64,000 bases of DNA from NCBI RefSeq assembly GCF_003340565.1, contig NZ_QPLK01000001.1, positions 62,001-126,000 on the forward strand. The letters are read 5' to 3'. Under the pieces are notes generated by a model. It was not told the DNA's origin. It worked only from the letters and a program-made list of their open reading frames with translations, and did not search any database. The translations under genes and the position numbers were made by a program. Below are positions 26,395-37,163 of the stretch, piece by piece; position 1 is the stretch's first letter; every line of letters begins with the position of its first letter. Origin of the DNA: Rhodovulum sp. 12E13. GTDB lineage: Bacteria > Pseudomonadota > Alphaproteobacteria > Rhodobacterales > Rhodobacteraceae.

Positions 26395-26832
26395 TCAACT
26401 ACCTAACCGATCAATCAGCGACAAAACGATGTCGCGGCGAGTTGAGGATTGGAAGACTTTCCCGCGGGGGCATATTATCGACCGATCCTTGAAATCCGCG
26501 ATTAAGTCTCCATCTTCGGTATAGAGGAGCCGGGTTCCGCATGCCCTTGCCAGTGCAAGAATATGCTCATCGTCTGACCGATGCCCAAGTTTTACCACTT
26601 TATCGTACTCCACTTCGTAAAGTCGTTCGTCTACTCTGTCCAAGAGCCCTTGGCGGGCCCACTCTGCGAGAAGCGCGACGAACTTTTGGTCACAAGAGAA
26701 CTCTTGCAGTAGTGCTCTACACACTGAAATGCGCACCCGCTTTTGCGCAATTCTGCGGAGAACCGTGACCGCCGCATTGCATGGCGTATCAGTGAAGTCT
26801 GAACGCCTGTTGTTGTCGATGATGATTGGCAT
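26395..26832 (-). CDS. PIN-like nuclease domain protein, partner of the island ATPase
   Basis: 145 residues. The acidic residues expected of a PIN nuclease are in order: Asp6 in PIIIDNN, Glu44 in LLQEFSCD, Asp88 in RSDDEHILALAR, and Asp107/Asp109 in LLYTEDGDLIADF, the family's T-x-D-x-D-h motif. PIN enzymes cut RNA (sometimes DNA) with Mg or Mn. The gene is the second of a two-gene low-GC unit; its ATG shares one base with the ATPase TGA, so the products are made together. It is not a VapC with a small antitoxin; the partner is a large ATPase. I infer a role in phage or plasmid defence. Confidence 0.75.
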   Translation of the reverse strand: MPIIIDNNRRSDFTDTPCNAAVTVLRRIAQKRVRISVCRALLQEFSCDQKFVALLAEWARQGLLDRVDERLYEVEYDKVVKLGHRSDDEHILALARACGTRLLYTEDGDLIADFKDRSIICPRGKVFQSSTRRDIVLSLIDRLGS

Positions 26833-28175
26833 CAGAGGCCAAGCGATCTCAATTGTTCATCCCTAAAGAACGAGCGATACTCCTCTGGGGGCGACACCGG
26901 ATCGCCATTCTCGTCGATTCCTATTTCTTCAATGGCGTTATCTAGACGATTTCGGCGGAAGAATAGAAGCGAAATGTCTTCGGAGTCGATCTCGTTTCTC
27001 GCGACAGCCATTCTGATCCGATCAAGGATATAATCGCTATGTGTCTCAATAATGAAGTTAATACCTCTTTTCGCATGGGCCTCGACAAAATACTGCCCCA
27101 GCGCGGCTTGGGCTTTCGGATGAAGGTGAACTTCGGGTTGCTGTACTAGGTAATAGTTTCGCCGTTTTAGGCGCTCTACGCCGTACAGGATTGGCAGAAC
27201 TTGACTGGTCCCATAGCCAAGGTCCATCAAGTTCATTCGCGGGCCGTCGTTGGAAAACTGAAGCTGAAACGGATCGCTAGCCGTTTGCCCAAACGATTTT
27301 ACATGAAACTCCCTGAACATTTCTGATTGCTGACCGAATTTCTCAATCGCGGTCTTGAGCTCATTCCAGTCTTCCTCATTTCTGTTTCGCGATCGGTAAA
27401 GCCTGGCGATTTCGTAAGGAACATGTGAGCCTTCGCCATCTTCGCTCTCCGTCCCTGGAGTATATGTGCGGTGCGGCTTGGTTCGAATTGCAGAAGTAGC
27501 GTCCCCAACCGGGGTAGAGCGCATCGTTATTGCATCTGCTAGATCGGAGAGCTCAGAAATTGATCGCTCAATGTCGTCACGAACGAAGTCAGCCTGCGCC
27601 GTTTCTCTCCTTCCAATTCTGTACCGAATGTCTCTAATGAGAAACGGCCAATACCGGGCAAGCTCAAAACGTGTCACTGGAGGTAGCGAAGAGGGTTCGT
27701 CCAAAAGAAATCTCTCATTCCTCTTCGAGACGAAAGAAATTCGAAGCCCTTCTGGCGTGCTGGTGGCTTCAATGGCTTTTCCGTTGGACTCGATCTTTAC
27801 TGAGCTTAGGGCTGCATTGGAGTCCGCGCTAGAAAAACTCAATGTAAGAGTGACTTCGAAGCGACCGGATGTCTCCGATCTCCTTGACTTTCGGAGGACT
27901 AGTGTTTGCCGCAGGACAAGGGAGAACGATCTTGCCCTTCCGCCTCGGCCGCCACGGAAATGCGATATTTGGTCAAATGTGCCTAGTTGGAAGGGGTCGG
28001 CGTTAAAGTCTGGCTCTTTGTTAGTGGACACAAAATCCAAAAGATATTTGACGCCGGCCAGAAAAGAAGTTTTTCCTGCGCTATTCTCGCCAACAAGGAT
28101 GGTAATTGGGCGTACGCTCGAAAACTTCTGGTGGTGAAAGCCACGGAAGTTCTGAAAAGCCACTTCAAAAGCCAA
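26832..28175 (-). CDS. AAA/ABC-type (OLD/AAA_15/21-like) ATPase of a low-GC island
   Basis: 447 residues. Walker A GENSAGKT lies at 29-36 after the family's opening FQNFRGFHH. Residues 320-325 (GYGTSQVLPIL) form the signature motif. Walker B is LVQQPEVHLHP (from 345), where Gln replaces the usual first Glu but the catalytic Glu is kept. The H-loop is ETHSDY (His379). There is no TOPRIM domain. The start is taken as TTG 28175 because GAGG, inside the last codons of ettA, is correctly spaced; TTG 28190 is an alternative. GC is near 50% against about 70% around. The relatives I know are nucleic-acid-sensing ATPases of defence modules paired with nuclease effectors. The exact system is not one I can name. 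Confidence 0.8.
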   Translation of the reverse strand: MAFEVAFQNFRGFHHQKFSSVRPITILVGENSAGKTSFLAGVKYLLDFVSTNKEPDFNADPFQLGTFDQISHFRGGRGGRARSFSLVLRQTLVLRKSRRSETSGRFEVTLTLSFSSADSNAALSSVKIESNGKAIEATSTPEGLRISFVSKRNERFLLDEPSSLPPVTRFELARYWPFLIRDIRYRIGRRETAQADFVRDDIERSISELSDLADAITMRSTPVGDATSAIRTKPHRTYTPGTESEDGEGSHVPYEIARLYRSRNRNEEDWNELKTAIEKFGQQSEMFREFHVKSFGQTASDPFQLQFSNDGPRMNLMDLGYGTSQVLPILYGVERLKRRNYYLVQQPEVHLHPKAQAALGQYFVEAHAKRGINFIIETHSDYILDRIRMAVARNEIDSEDISLLFFRRNRLDNAIEEIGIDENGDPVSPPEEYRSFFRDEQLRSLGL

Positions 28176-28179
28176 CGTC

Positions 28180-29832
<1,653 letters not shown>

Positions 29833-30159
29833 GCCTTCCTCCGCTGGGTTGAACACTCCGCAGATAGACGGGCGCCGGGGCGAGGGCAACGGGGGCGGAT
29901 CGCCGACGGGGTGCGGCCGCTCGGGGTGCACGAGTGCCCGACGCAAGGCGCGACACGCCGGGCGACATGGCCGGGCGTGTGCGGCCGACGGCCAGCTTCG
30001 GGCCGGGCGGGCGCGACAGCCGGATCGTCGCGCAGGTCGGCGCCGGTCCCGCGTGCCGGCGTCGAGAGGGCCGATCCCGTCGCGCCCCCCCGGTCGGATG
30101 GCGATCGCGCGGGCGGCAGGCTGGGGCGGCGCGTCTGCGGCTCCCTCCTGTGGCCGGGA
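29833..30159. other. Intergenic region upstream of ettA, no gene seen
   Basis: 327 GC-rich bases between two minus-strand genes. It should hold the ettA promoter, but I see no clear -35/-10 pair, only the GCGGAGGAAGGC ribosome site next to 29832. No RNA gene or repeat is evident. Confidence 0.45.
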
Positions 30160-31092
30160 TCACCGGTGCTCGGCCTCGGGCGCCATGCGGCGCAGCCAGG
30201 CGCCGATGTCGAGCGAGGGCGTGCCGGGGACGGGCGGGCGCCAGGTCGGGGTCCATGACCCGTATTGCTCGCGCGGGGCCGGGCGGATCTCGCCGCAGGC
30301 CGCGCGGTCGGGCTGGCCGATGACGAACAGCACGCCCGCCACGACCTCGGCGCCGTCGCGGTCGCGCATGAGCAGCGGCGCGCCCGAATCTCCGGTCGCA
30401 AGGCGATACCCGTCGGCCCGCACGGGCGGCAGGCCGAGGATCACGCAGGCGTTTTCGCCCCAGTAGGCGACGGGCCCGGTGGCGCGGTGCCTGGCGGGGG
30501 GCGGGTCGCCTTCCTGCCTTGCGTAGCTGGCGTGGCGCAGGCCGGTGCGCTCGGGCAGGCGGCCGCCGGGGGGCATTCCGGTCAGCACCGGCAGAGGGCG
30601 GGCGATATCCGGCGGCACCGGATCCGCCAGACGCAGGAGCGCCATGTCGGCGCAGCGGGGCAGCGAGTAGCCGGCGACCCGCGTCTCGAAATCGGGCGCC
30701 ACGCTCGACACGCCGACACGGATGCGCGGCGTGCCCTGCGCGTCATACCAGCGGTAGCCGTCTTCCCATGTGGGGCCCTGCACGCGCTCGTGATCGGCCA
30801 GCGGCCCGCATTCCTGCAGCGGGGCGCCGGTGGGCCGCGGCAGCCGCCTGGACGGGCCGAAGCAATGGGCGGCCGTGAGCACCTTGTCGGGGGCGATCAG
30901 GGCGCCCGCACACCCGCCTACGGCAACGACGGCGTTGCGCGCGAGGCCGGCGGCATCGGGCGCCAGCCGGTCGGCGTCGGAGAGCCGCGCGACAGGTCCC
31001 TCCGCCCGTGTCGGGGCGGCGTGTACCCACGCAAGGACGAGCGCAAGGGCGAACGCGGCGGAGCGGCACAGATGCAGGGGCGGGCGGATCAT
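30160..31092 (-). CDS. Exported trypsin-like (S1) serine protease
   Basis: 310 residues: signal peptide (ending AAPTRAEG), then an S1 fold with His in LTAAHCFG, Asp in [10 protein letters not shown] and Ser in [11 protein letters not shown]. The TGDSGAP motif is close to the classical GDSGGP. Several Cys suggest disulfides in the periplasm. It is unrelated in its tail to the tandem proteases at 51930-53601, lacking their shared C-terminal motif. It is divergent from nadD across a 326-base gap. The target is unknown. Confidence 0.88.
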   Translation of the reverse strand: MIRPPLHLCRSAAFALALVLAWVHAAPTRAEGPVARLSDADRLAPDAAGLARNAVVAVGGCAGALIAPDKVLTAAHCFGPSRRLPRPTGAPLQECGPLADHERVQGPTWEDGYRWYDAQGTPRIRVGVSSVAPDFETRVAGYSLPRCADMALLRLADPVPPDIARPLPVLTGMPPGGRLPERTGLRHASYARQEGDPPPARHRATGPVAYWGENACVILGLPPVRADGYRLATGDSGAPLLMRDRDGAEVVAGVLFVIGQPDRAACGEIRPAPREQYGSWTPTWRPPVPGTPSLDIGAWLRRMAPEAEHR

Positions 31093-31418
31093 CGGCGGCG
31101 GATGCTAGGCGGCAGGGTGTCGCCCGTCCAGCGTGTTGCGGGGCGCGTCGGGGCGAGGGCAGGCCGGCCGGGCGCCGGGGCAGCTGGCGGCGAGGTGAGG
31201 CGGGCAAGGAGGTGAGCGGAGCAGGCAGACCCGGAGGAGGAGGGCCCGGAGCACGGGGATACAGGGCAGGGGGGATAAGGAGCGGCGCGACACGGAGGGG
31301 CGGCCCGCGCCCTGCGCGCCCTCGGCGCCGCCGTCGCTCGGGAGGGCGCGTTGACACCGGGGCGCCCGCGCCGCAAGACGACCCTTCGAACGCGCAATGC
31401 CGCCGCGGAGGGCGAGCC
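31093..31418. other. Divergent intergenic region between protease and nadD
   Basis: 326 bases with a marked purine-rich run on the plus strand (about 31190-31300, repeated GGAGG and GGGG clusters). No supported gene or clear promoter is visible. Confidence 0.45.
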
Positions 31419-32054
31419 ATGCCATCAGCCCGACCCTCTGCCGGAGCCGCGCGCGGCGCGGCCCTCGGCCTGCCCCTCGCCGGGCCGGGCCAGCGCATCG
31501 GCCTGCTGGGCGGCTCGTTCGATCCGCCCCATACGGGCCATGTCCACATCACCCTGGAGGCCCTCAAGCGCTTTCGGCTCGATGCGGTGTGGTGGCTCGT
31601 GAGCCCCGGCAACCCGCTCAAGGCCGACGGCCCCGCGCCGCTCGCGCAGCGGATGGCGGCCGCCCGGCGGGCGATCCGCCATCCGAGGGTGCATGTCACC
31701 GACGTCGAGGCGCGCATCGGCACCCGCTACACCGCTCAAACGCTCGAGCACCTTCTGCGCGCGCGGCCCCGGCAGCGCTTCATCTGGCTGATGGGCGCCG
31801 ACAATCTCGCCCAGTTCCACCGCTGGGACAGGTGGGTATGGATCATGCGCCACGTCCCCGTGGGCGTGCTGGCCCGGCCCGGGCACCGCCTGCCCGCCCG
31901 CGCCTCCGTGGCCGCCGCGCGCTACGCCGACCGCCGGCTGCCCGCCCGGTGCGCGCCGCTGCTGGCCGAGACGGCGCCCCCCGCCTGGTGTTTCGTCAAC
32001 GTGCCGATGCGAGGCGAGTCCTCCACCGCGATCCGGGCTCGGGGCGAATGGTGA
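31419..32054 (+). CDS. nadD: Nicotinate-nucleotide adenylyltransferase
   Basis: 211 residues with the nucleotidyltransferase motif [11 protein letters not shown] (32-41 core), [24 protein letters not shown] and the C-terminal ESSTAIR. NadD adenylates nicotinate mononucleotide to NaAD in NAD synthesis. An N-terminal extension of about 25 residues precedes the fold. GGAGG precedes ATG 31419. In many relatives it neighbours obg-proA-rsfS; here lipoprotein and PBP4 genes follow. Confidence 0.94.
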   Translation: MPSARPSAGAARGAALGLPLAGPGQRIGLLGGSFDPPHTGHVHITLEALKRFRLDAVWWLVSPGNPLKADGPAPLAQRMAAARRAIRHPRVHVTDVEARIGTRYTAQTLEHLLRARPRQRFIWLMGADNLAQFHRWDRWVWIMRHVPVGVLARPGHRLPARASVAAARYADRRLPARCAPLLAETAPPAWCFVNVPMRGESSTAIRARGEW

Positions 32055-32169
32055 GGGCGCGTCACGGCCACACCGCGCGCCCCGCGGGCGGGAATCGGGT
32101 GGCGCGCCGGGTCGCTCTGCGCGATGGTGCCCCCCGCGCCGTGAGTTGCCAAAGCACGAGGAATGGATC

Positions 32170-32562
32170 GTGAGAACGCGCCGTCTTCGCCCCGACCGAT
32201 CCGCGCCCGCGTCACCCGCGCGGGCTACCGTCCTGCCGGTCTCCGCGGGTCCGCTCGCCGCCCTGCTGGCCGCCGGGGCCCTGCTGGCCGGCTGCGGCAG
32301 CGGCGAGCCGCGCGGCCGGGTCGAGGCGCTGCCGGATCCGGGCCTTGCCTTTCTCGCAGAGGCGCCGCGCCGCCGGGCCGGCTGCGTGCCGGTGGCCGAG
32401 ACCGAGTTCACGCTCCCCTTGTTCGAGACGGGGGCCGACCTCGTTGCCTGCCGCGCGGGCCATTCGCCGGGCGTGGCGCTGGTCGCCGACCGCGGCGCCC
32501 GGCAGGTCGGGCGCACGGCGAACTGGACGCTCTTTTCCGTGCCCCGCCCCCCTTCGGACTGA
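32170..32562 (+). CDS. Small lipoprotein of unknown function
   Basis: 130 residues starting at GTG 32170, chosen because GAGGA lies 7 bases upstream. An Arg-rich n-region and hydrophobic core end in a lipobox (LLAAGALLAGCGSG), so the mature protein is Cys-anchored. The rest, about 85 residues with two further Cys (RRAGCVPVAETEF and LVACRAGHSPG), could form a disulfide-bonded domain. I do not recognise a family. It precedes the PBP4 gene on the same strand. Confidence 0.7.
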   Translation: MRTRRLRPDRSAPASPARATVLPVSAGPLAALLAAGALLAGCGSGEPRGRVEALPDPGLAFLAEAPRRRAGCVPVAETEFTLPLFETGADLVACRAGHSPGVALVADRGARQVGRTANWTLFSVPRPPSD

Positions 32563-32803
32563 CCGCGCCGGATCGGCGCCCGCCGGTCGCCTCGACAGGT
32601 CACCCACCCCCCGATGGCCGAGCTGGCGCGGGTGCCCGCCCGCTCGCCGGTGCACTGGCCGGGCAATCGTCGCAGGCGCCGCGGGGCGCCCCGGGCGCGA
32701 CCGATCCACCGGAGGCGAGCGCCCCGGCGACATCTTCGTGATCGGGGCCGGCCGAGCACGGGCCGGGCTTGCCCGGGCGCGGGGCATCTGCTTGGCTGCG
32801 CGC

Positions 32804-34417
32804 ATGTCGGATCAGGGGGAAAACCGGGAGCAGGGGAGCCGCGCCGTGCTGGGGCGACGGGCGTTGCTCGGCGGGCTGGCCGGGCTCTCCGCGGCGCCGG
32901 CTCTGGCCCGCGCGCCCGATGTCTCCCCGCGGCCTGCGCCGCGCGCCGCCGATGCCGCCGGGCGCGCGGCCGAGACGCTGCGCGCGGCCGAGGCGCGGCG
33001 GCTCGTGCAGCAGGCGCGTCTGGGCGCCGGCGCCAAGGTCGCCTACGTCGTCGCCGATGCCCGCACGGGCGAGGTGCTCGAGGCCCGCGCCCCCCTCCTG
33101 CCGCTGCCCCCCGCCTCGGTGATGAAGGCGGTGACGGCGCTCTACGCGCTCGATGCGCTGGGCCACGGCCACCGCTTCGCCACCCGCGCGCTGGCCACCG
33201 GCCCGGTCGAGGGCGGCCGGCTCGAGGGCGATCTCGTCCTCGCGGGCTCGGGCGACCCGACGCTGCAGACCAACGCGCTGGCCGATCTTGCCGAACGGGT
33301 CAAGGCGGCGGGCATCGTCGAGGTGGCGGGCGAGCTGAAGGTATGGGACGGCGCCTTGCCCCGCATCGATCGCATCGACGCCGGCCAGCCCGACCATGTG
33401 GGCTACAACCCGGCGGTCTCGGGGCTCAACCTCAATTTCAATCGCGTGCATTTCGAGTGGCGGCGCTCGGGCGGCGGCTGGGACGTGTCGATGGATGCCC
33501 GCTCCGACCGCTACCGCCCCGCGGTGACCGTGTCGCGCATGCAGGTCGTCTCGCGCGCCGCACCCGTCTACACCTACGCCGACATCGGCGATGTCGACGA
33601 GTGGACGGTTGCCGCCGGAGCGCTCGGCGGCGGCGGCTCGCGTTGGCTGCCGGTGCGCGAGCCCGCGCTGTATGCGGGCGAGGTCTTCGCCACCTTCCTG
33701 CGGGCGCAGGGCATCGCCACGGGCGGGCTGTCGCGCGCCGCCGCGCCGCCCGCGCGCGCGCGGGCCCTCGCCCAGGTCGAGAGCGCGGGTCTCCGCCCGC
33801 TCCTGTCCGACATGCTCGACTACTCGACCAACATCACCGCAGAGTCGGTGGGCCTCGCCGCCTCGGCAGCCCTGGGGCCGGGGGTGGACACCCTCGCCGC
33901 CTCGGCCGGGCGGATGGCGGACTGGTTCGCCGACGGGATCGGCGGGCGCCGGCCCGACTTCGTCGACCATTCCGGCCTCGGCGACCGCTCGCGCCTCGCG
34001 CCCTCCGACATGGTGCGCGCGCTCGTCGCGCTCGGGCCCGAGGCGGGGCTGGCCGACCTGCTTGAGGAGATCCCCGTGCGCGGCGAGGATTACCGCGTGA
34101 TCCCCGATCACCCGGCGCGGGTGCGCGCCAAGACCGGCACGCTCAACTTCGTCTCGGGGCTGTCGGGCTATGTCCGGCCGCTCGGCGGGCGCGACCTCGC
34201 CTTCGCGGTGTTCGCCGCCGATCTGCCGCGCCGCGCGGCGATCCCGCGCGCGCAGCGCGATCGCCCCGATGGCGCAGCCGGCTGGGCCCGGCGCGCACGC
34301 GTTCTCCAGCACCGGCTGATCGACCGCTGGACGACGCTCTACGGCGAGGTGCCGCCCGAGGGCCTGCGCCTGCGCCCCCGGCCCCGCCCCGCCTCGCTCG
34401 CCTGCACCGGGTGCTGA
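32804..34417 (+). CDS. dacB: D-alanyl-D-alanine carboxypeptidase/endopeptidase (PBP4, DacB)
   Basis: 537 residues. The signal peptide has a twin-Arg-like n-region (GRRALLGGLAGLSAAPALA). The three penicillin-binding motifs are present: SVMK at 105-108, STN at 341-343 and KTG at 443-445, with the long insertion between the first two that marks the PBP4/S13 family. It trims or opens peptide cross-links in murein. The Pro/Arg-rich end (RLRPRPRPAS) and terminal Cys are unusual. ATG 32804 has a weak ribosome site. Confidence 0.92.
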   Translation: MSDQGENREQGSRAVLGRRALLGGLAGLSAAPALARAPDVSPRPAPRAADAAGRAAETLRAAEARRLVQQARLGAGAKVAYVVADARTGEVLEARAPLLPLPPASVMKAVTALYALDALGHGHRFATRALATGPVEGGRLEGDLVLAGSGDPTLQTNALADLAERVKAAGIVEVAGELKVWDGALPRIDRIDAGQPDHVGYNPAVSGLNLNFNRVHFEWRRSGGGWDVSMDARSDRYRPAVTVSRMQVVSRAAPVYTYADIGDVDEWTVAAGALGGGGSRWLPVREPALYAGEVFATFLRAQGIATGGLSRAAAPPARARALAQVESAGLRPLLSDMLDYSTNITAESVGLAASAALGPGVDTLAASAGRMADWFADGIGGRRPDFVDHSGLGDRSRLAPSDMVRALVALGPEAGLADLLEEIPVRGEDYRVIPDHPARVRAKTGTLNFVSGLSGYVRPLGGRDLAFAVFAADLPRRAAIPRAQRDRPDGAAGWARRARVLQHRLIDRWTTLYGEVPPEGLRLRPRPRPASLACTGC

Positions 34418-34503
34418 GCGGCCCCGCCGCCCCGGCTCGCAGCCCGCCCCGTAACCCCGGTCAAGCCGCCTCCGGGACGGCCGTCCCAGGCGCCTGCCCC
34501 CGG

Positions 34504-34573
34504 CTTCTTTCTGTTGCAAATACGCCCTGCGCCCGCGCTGCCGCTGCGTGCGACGCGGGGCAGGGGCGCCCCG
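34504..34573 (-). repeat. Dispersed intergenic repeat, copy B
   Basis: Read on the minus strand, a GC-rich segment with short inverted repeats ends in GGGCGTATTTGCAACAGAAAGAAG-like sequence (34504-34527). The same layout, GC-rich hairpin then G(G/A)GTATT/ACTTG and a purine-rich AAGA(A/T)GA tail, is found at 44443-44508 and 56532-56596 in the same orientation. It lies just downstream of the TerB-like gene. Confidence 0.5.
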
Positions 34574-34581
34574 TGAAGGGC

Positions 34582-35007
34582 TCAGAGCGTGAGGTGGCGG
34601 GCGCGGGCGCCCTGCTCGATCGCGGCGGCGTGCAGGCGGGGAATGTCGAGCTCGTAGCGGATCTCCTCGAGCATCCGCAGCTCCGGCTGGCCCAGCACGC
34701 CGTCGGCGGCCGCCACGTCGCAGGCCATCGCGTAGGCCGTCTCATGCAGCCTTTCGGGCAGGGCGTTGCGCACGATGCCGAAGAGGGCGGCCAGCCCGTC
34801 CTCTTCCTCGAAGAGCTCGAAGACGAGGTTGGCGACGAGGCGCGTCCGGTCGACGTCGTACTCGGCGAAGACCGGCAGGTGATTCACGATCCGCTCGATG
34901 GTGACCAGCTCGGCCGTGCGCACCGTATCGTCCGAGGCGGAGGTGGCGATCATCAGCGCGACGAGCGCGTCCTGCGGAGAAAGGGGCTGCTCTGGCTTGT
35001 CGGTCAT
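34582..35007 (-). CDS. TerB-like helical protein
   Basis: 141 residues, all-helical: LSPQDALVALMIATSASDDTVRTAELVTIERIVNHLP, then a second repeat-like half, ETAYAMACDVAAADGVLGQPELRMLEEI. The acidic D-G-x-x-x-x-E type pattern matches the TerB/DjlA N-terminal fold. Function in such standalone proteins is unknown; the tellurite label comes from ter operons absent here. ATG 35007 gives a compact protein. A dispersed repeat follows the stop. Confidence 0.8.
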   Translation of the reverse strand: MTDKPEQPLSPQDALVALMIATSASDDTVRTAELVTIERIVNHLPVFAEYDVDRTRLVANLVFELFEEEDGLAALFGIVRNALPERLHETAYAMACDVAAADGVLGQPELRMLEEIRYELDIPRLHAAAIEQGARARHLTL

Positions 35008-35165
35008 GGGGGCCTCGCACGGTTCGCCGTCGAAATAGGCTGCGCCGCGGCGCGCGGCAAGCGCCTCCCGGCGGCCCGGCCGGCGGCGGCGCGCGCCCTC
35101 CCCGGCCCCGCCGTCAGGCACCCGGCCGAGGCGGGCCGGGTGCGGGGCGCCCCCGACTCTCCCTT

Positions 35166-35489
35166 TCAGCTCTCGTCGTCGTCGGAGCCCACGTCGGCGA
35201 TATCGTCGAGCGAGACGCTGTCCTCGTCGTCGTCCTCGAGGACGTCGTCGCCGAGGTCCACATCGGTGTCGTCTTCCTCGAGCACGTCGCCCTCGTCGAT
35301 GACCTCGGCCTCCTCGGTCTTCGTCTTCGTCTTCTTCTCCTCCGGGATGGCCACGCGTGCCTTCGGCCCGTCCTCGAGCGGCACCTCCTCGCCGGTATAG
35401 GGGCTGACGACGGGTCTCTTGTTGAGGTCGTAGAATCGCTTGCCGGTGGTCGGGCAGACGCGCTTGACTCCCCATTCTTCCTTGGGCAT
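35166..35489 (-). CDS. FYDLN-acid (TIGR02300-type) protein
   Basis: 107 residues. The N-terminal half has the family signature WGVKRVCPTTGKRFYDLNKR-type sequence and PVVSPYTGEEVP. The C-terminal half is extremely acidic, nearly all Asp, Glu and Val. Proteins of this type occur across alphaproteobacteria with no assigned role. ATG 35489 (MPKEEWG) is chosen over 35504 because it matches the family start and has GAGG upstream. Four TGACGTG-type repeats lie about 90 bases upstream. Confidence 0.92.
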   Translation of the reverse strand: MPKEEWGVKRVCPTTGKRFYDLNKRPVVSPYTGEEVPLEDGPKARVAIPEEKKTKTKTEEAEVIDEGDVLEEDDTDVDLGDDVLEDDDEDSVSLDDIADVGSDDDES

Positions 35490-35578
35490 GCGCAGGGTCC
35501 TCATGGTTTCTGGAAGATCGAGCGCGGCGCATGCCACAGGGGCGCGGGGCGATCAACCCCTCTCGAGCCTTTGCCCGG

Positions 35579-35634
35579 TGACGTCTCCGGGGTGACGTGT
35601 CGGGCTGACGTGTCCGGGGTGACGTGTCCGGGGG
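35579..35634. repeat. Four tandem TGACGTG-type repeats in a divergent promoter region
   Basis: Four copies of a 13-14-bp unit, consensus TGACGTGTCCGGGG, start at 35579, 35593, 35606 and 35620. They sit between the divergent FYDLN-acid gene (start 35489, minus) and the metalloprotease gene (start 35738, plus). Regular spacing and position suggest a multi-site operator, though simple slippage is possible. Confidence 0.75.
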
Positions 35635-35737
35635 CGCGCCGCGTCTGTCCGGCCGGGGCGGCAAGCGCGACGGCACGGGGACTGCGGAACGAGTACGGCG
35701 GAACGGGGACGGCGCAAGGGTAACGCGAGACAGGCGC

Positions 35738-36439
35738 ATGGAGCACCACGACCTGGAGGGCGCGCCGCCCGTGCGCGTGCACCTGCGCCGCTCTTCGAGG
35801 GCGCGGCGGCTCAGCCTGCGCGTCTCGCGCCTCGACGGGCGCGTGACACTGACCCTGCCGCGCGGGGTGCCGCTGCCCGCCGCCATCGCCTTTGCCGATG
35901 AACGGGCGAGTTGGATCCGCGGCCACCTTGCCGAGATCGGGGCCCCCGAGCTCGTCGGCTGGGGCAGCGTGCTGCCCGTCGAGGGGCGGCCGTGCTCGGT
36001 GATCGCGGGGCCGCGCAGCGCGCTTCGCCCCGAGGCCGGCGTGATCGAGGTGTCGGCGCGGGTGGCCTCGGTGCCCGGAACGGTGGCCGGGCTCGTCAAG
36101 GCGCTGGCGCGGGCGCGGCTGACCGCGGCCTCCGACGCCCATGCCGCGCGGCTCGGCCGGCCCTACAGCCGGATCACCTTGCGCGACACCCGCTCGCGCT
36201 GGGGCTCCTGCACCGAGGCAGGGGCGCTGATGTATTCGTGGCGGCTGGCGATGGCGCCGCCCGACGTGCTCGACTACGTCGCCGCGCACGAGGTCGCCCA
36301 TCTCGCCGTGATGGACCATTCGCCACGCTACTGGGCGGTGGTCCGGGGGCTTTGCCCCGGCTTCGAGGCGCACCGCCGCTGGTTGCGCGAGCACGGGCAG
36401 GAGCTGCACCGCCCCCGCTTCTCGGCGGTCGCGCAGTGA
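35738..36439 (+). CDS. YgjP-like (DUF45) metal-dependent protease
   Basis: 233 residues. The zinc motif HEVAH is at 184-188, preceded by the family hallmark SRWGSCTEAGALMYSWRL and followed by MDHSPRYWAVV. The N-terminal half has the typical LRRSSRARRLSLRVSRLDGRV. The family (YgjP/WLM-like) is thought to be cytoplasmic peptidases; substrates are unknown. Start ATG 35738 agrees with family length. It is divergent from the FYDLN-acid gene and followed by a GntR regulator. Confidence 0.9.
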   Translation: MEHHDLEGAPPVRVHLRRSSRARRLSLRVSRLDGRVTLTLPRGVPLPAAIAFADERASWIRGHLAEIGAPELVGWGSVLPVEGRPCSVIAGPRSALRPEAGVIEVSARVASVPGTVAGLVKALARARLTAASDAHAARLGRPYSRITLRDTRSRWGSCTEAGALMYSWRLAMAPPDVLDYVAAHEVAHLAVMDHSPRYWAVVRGLCPGFEAHRRWLREHGQELHRPRFSAVAQ

Positions 36440-36485
36440 CCGCGGCGGATTGACCGGAAGCGCCCCCGCGCGCAGGATCGCCCCC

Positions 36486-37163
36486 ATGCTCTACACCTCC
36501 CGCCCCTCTGACGTGACGGCGCCGGCGGCCCAGCCCGCCGCGGCCCCTTCCGCGCACGAGCGGGTGTATCGTGCGCTGCGCACCCGCATCATGCATGGCG
36601 AGATCGGTCCGGGCGAGGCGCTCACGCTGCGCGGCCTCGGGCGCGAGTTCGGCGTGTCGATGACGCCCGCGCGCGAGGCGGTGCGGCGGCTGGCGGCCGA
36701 GGGGGCGCTGACGCTCTCGCCATCGGGCCGGGTGGCGACGCCCACGCTTGGCGCAGACCGGCTCGAAGAGCTCGCCGCGGTGCGCGCCCTGCTCGAGCCC
36801 GAGCTCGCCGCGCGGGCGATGCCGCGTGCGCATCCCGCCCTGATCGACCGGCTGCGCACGATCAATCAGTCCATCGCCGAGGCAATCGCGCGGCGCGACG
36901 CGCCGGCCTATATCCGCACCAATCTCGAGTTCCACCGCACCCTCTACCTGCGAGCCCAGGCCCCGGCGATGCTCGCGCTGGCCGAGACCGTCTGGCTGCA
37001 ACTCGGGCCCACGATGCGGGCGCTCTACGGCCGGCTCGGGCGAACGGAGGCGCCTCGCGGCCACCGCCTGATCATCGCCGGGCTCGAGGCGGGCGACGAG
37101 CCGTCGCTCAAGCTCGCCGTGCGTGCCGACGTCACCCAGGGGCTGCGCCTGCTCGCCCAGTGA
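36486..37163 (+). CDS. GntR-family regulator, FCD type (second)
   Basis: 225 residues. Winged helix-turn-helix about residues 25-85 (VYRALRTRIMHGEI, GVSMTPAREAVRRLAAEG), then an FCD helical domain with NLEFHRTLY and a C-terminal His (GHRLIIAG). The N-terminus has a Pro/Ala-rich extension of about 25 residues. AGGA lies 8 bases upstream of ATG 36486. No metabolic operon adjoins it, so its target is not obvious; the AbrB-type permease operon converges on it. Confidence 0.9.
   Translation: MLYTSRPSDVTAPAAQPAAAPSAHERVYRALRTRIMHGEIGPGEALTLRGLGREFGVSMTPAREAVRRLAAEGALTLSPSGRVATPTLGADRLEELAAVRALLEPELAARAMPRAHPALIDRLRTINQSIAEAIARRDAPAYIRTNLEFHRTLYLRAQAPAMLALAETVWLQLGPTMRALYGRLGRTEAPRGHRLIIAGLEAGDEPSLKLAVRADVTQGLRLLAQ

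Noticed and set aside
26395-26832. VapC-type toxin of a VapBC toxin-antitoxin pair
   Set aside because: The PIN-like protein is preceded by a 447-residue ATPase, not a small DNA-binding antitoxin, and no small gene lies downstream.
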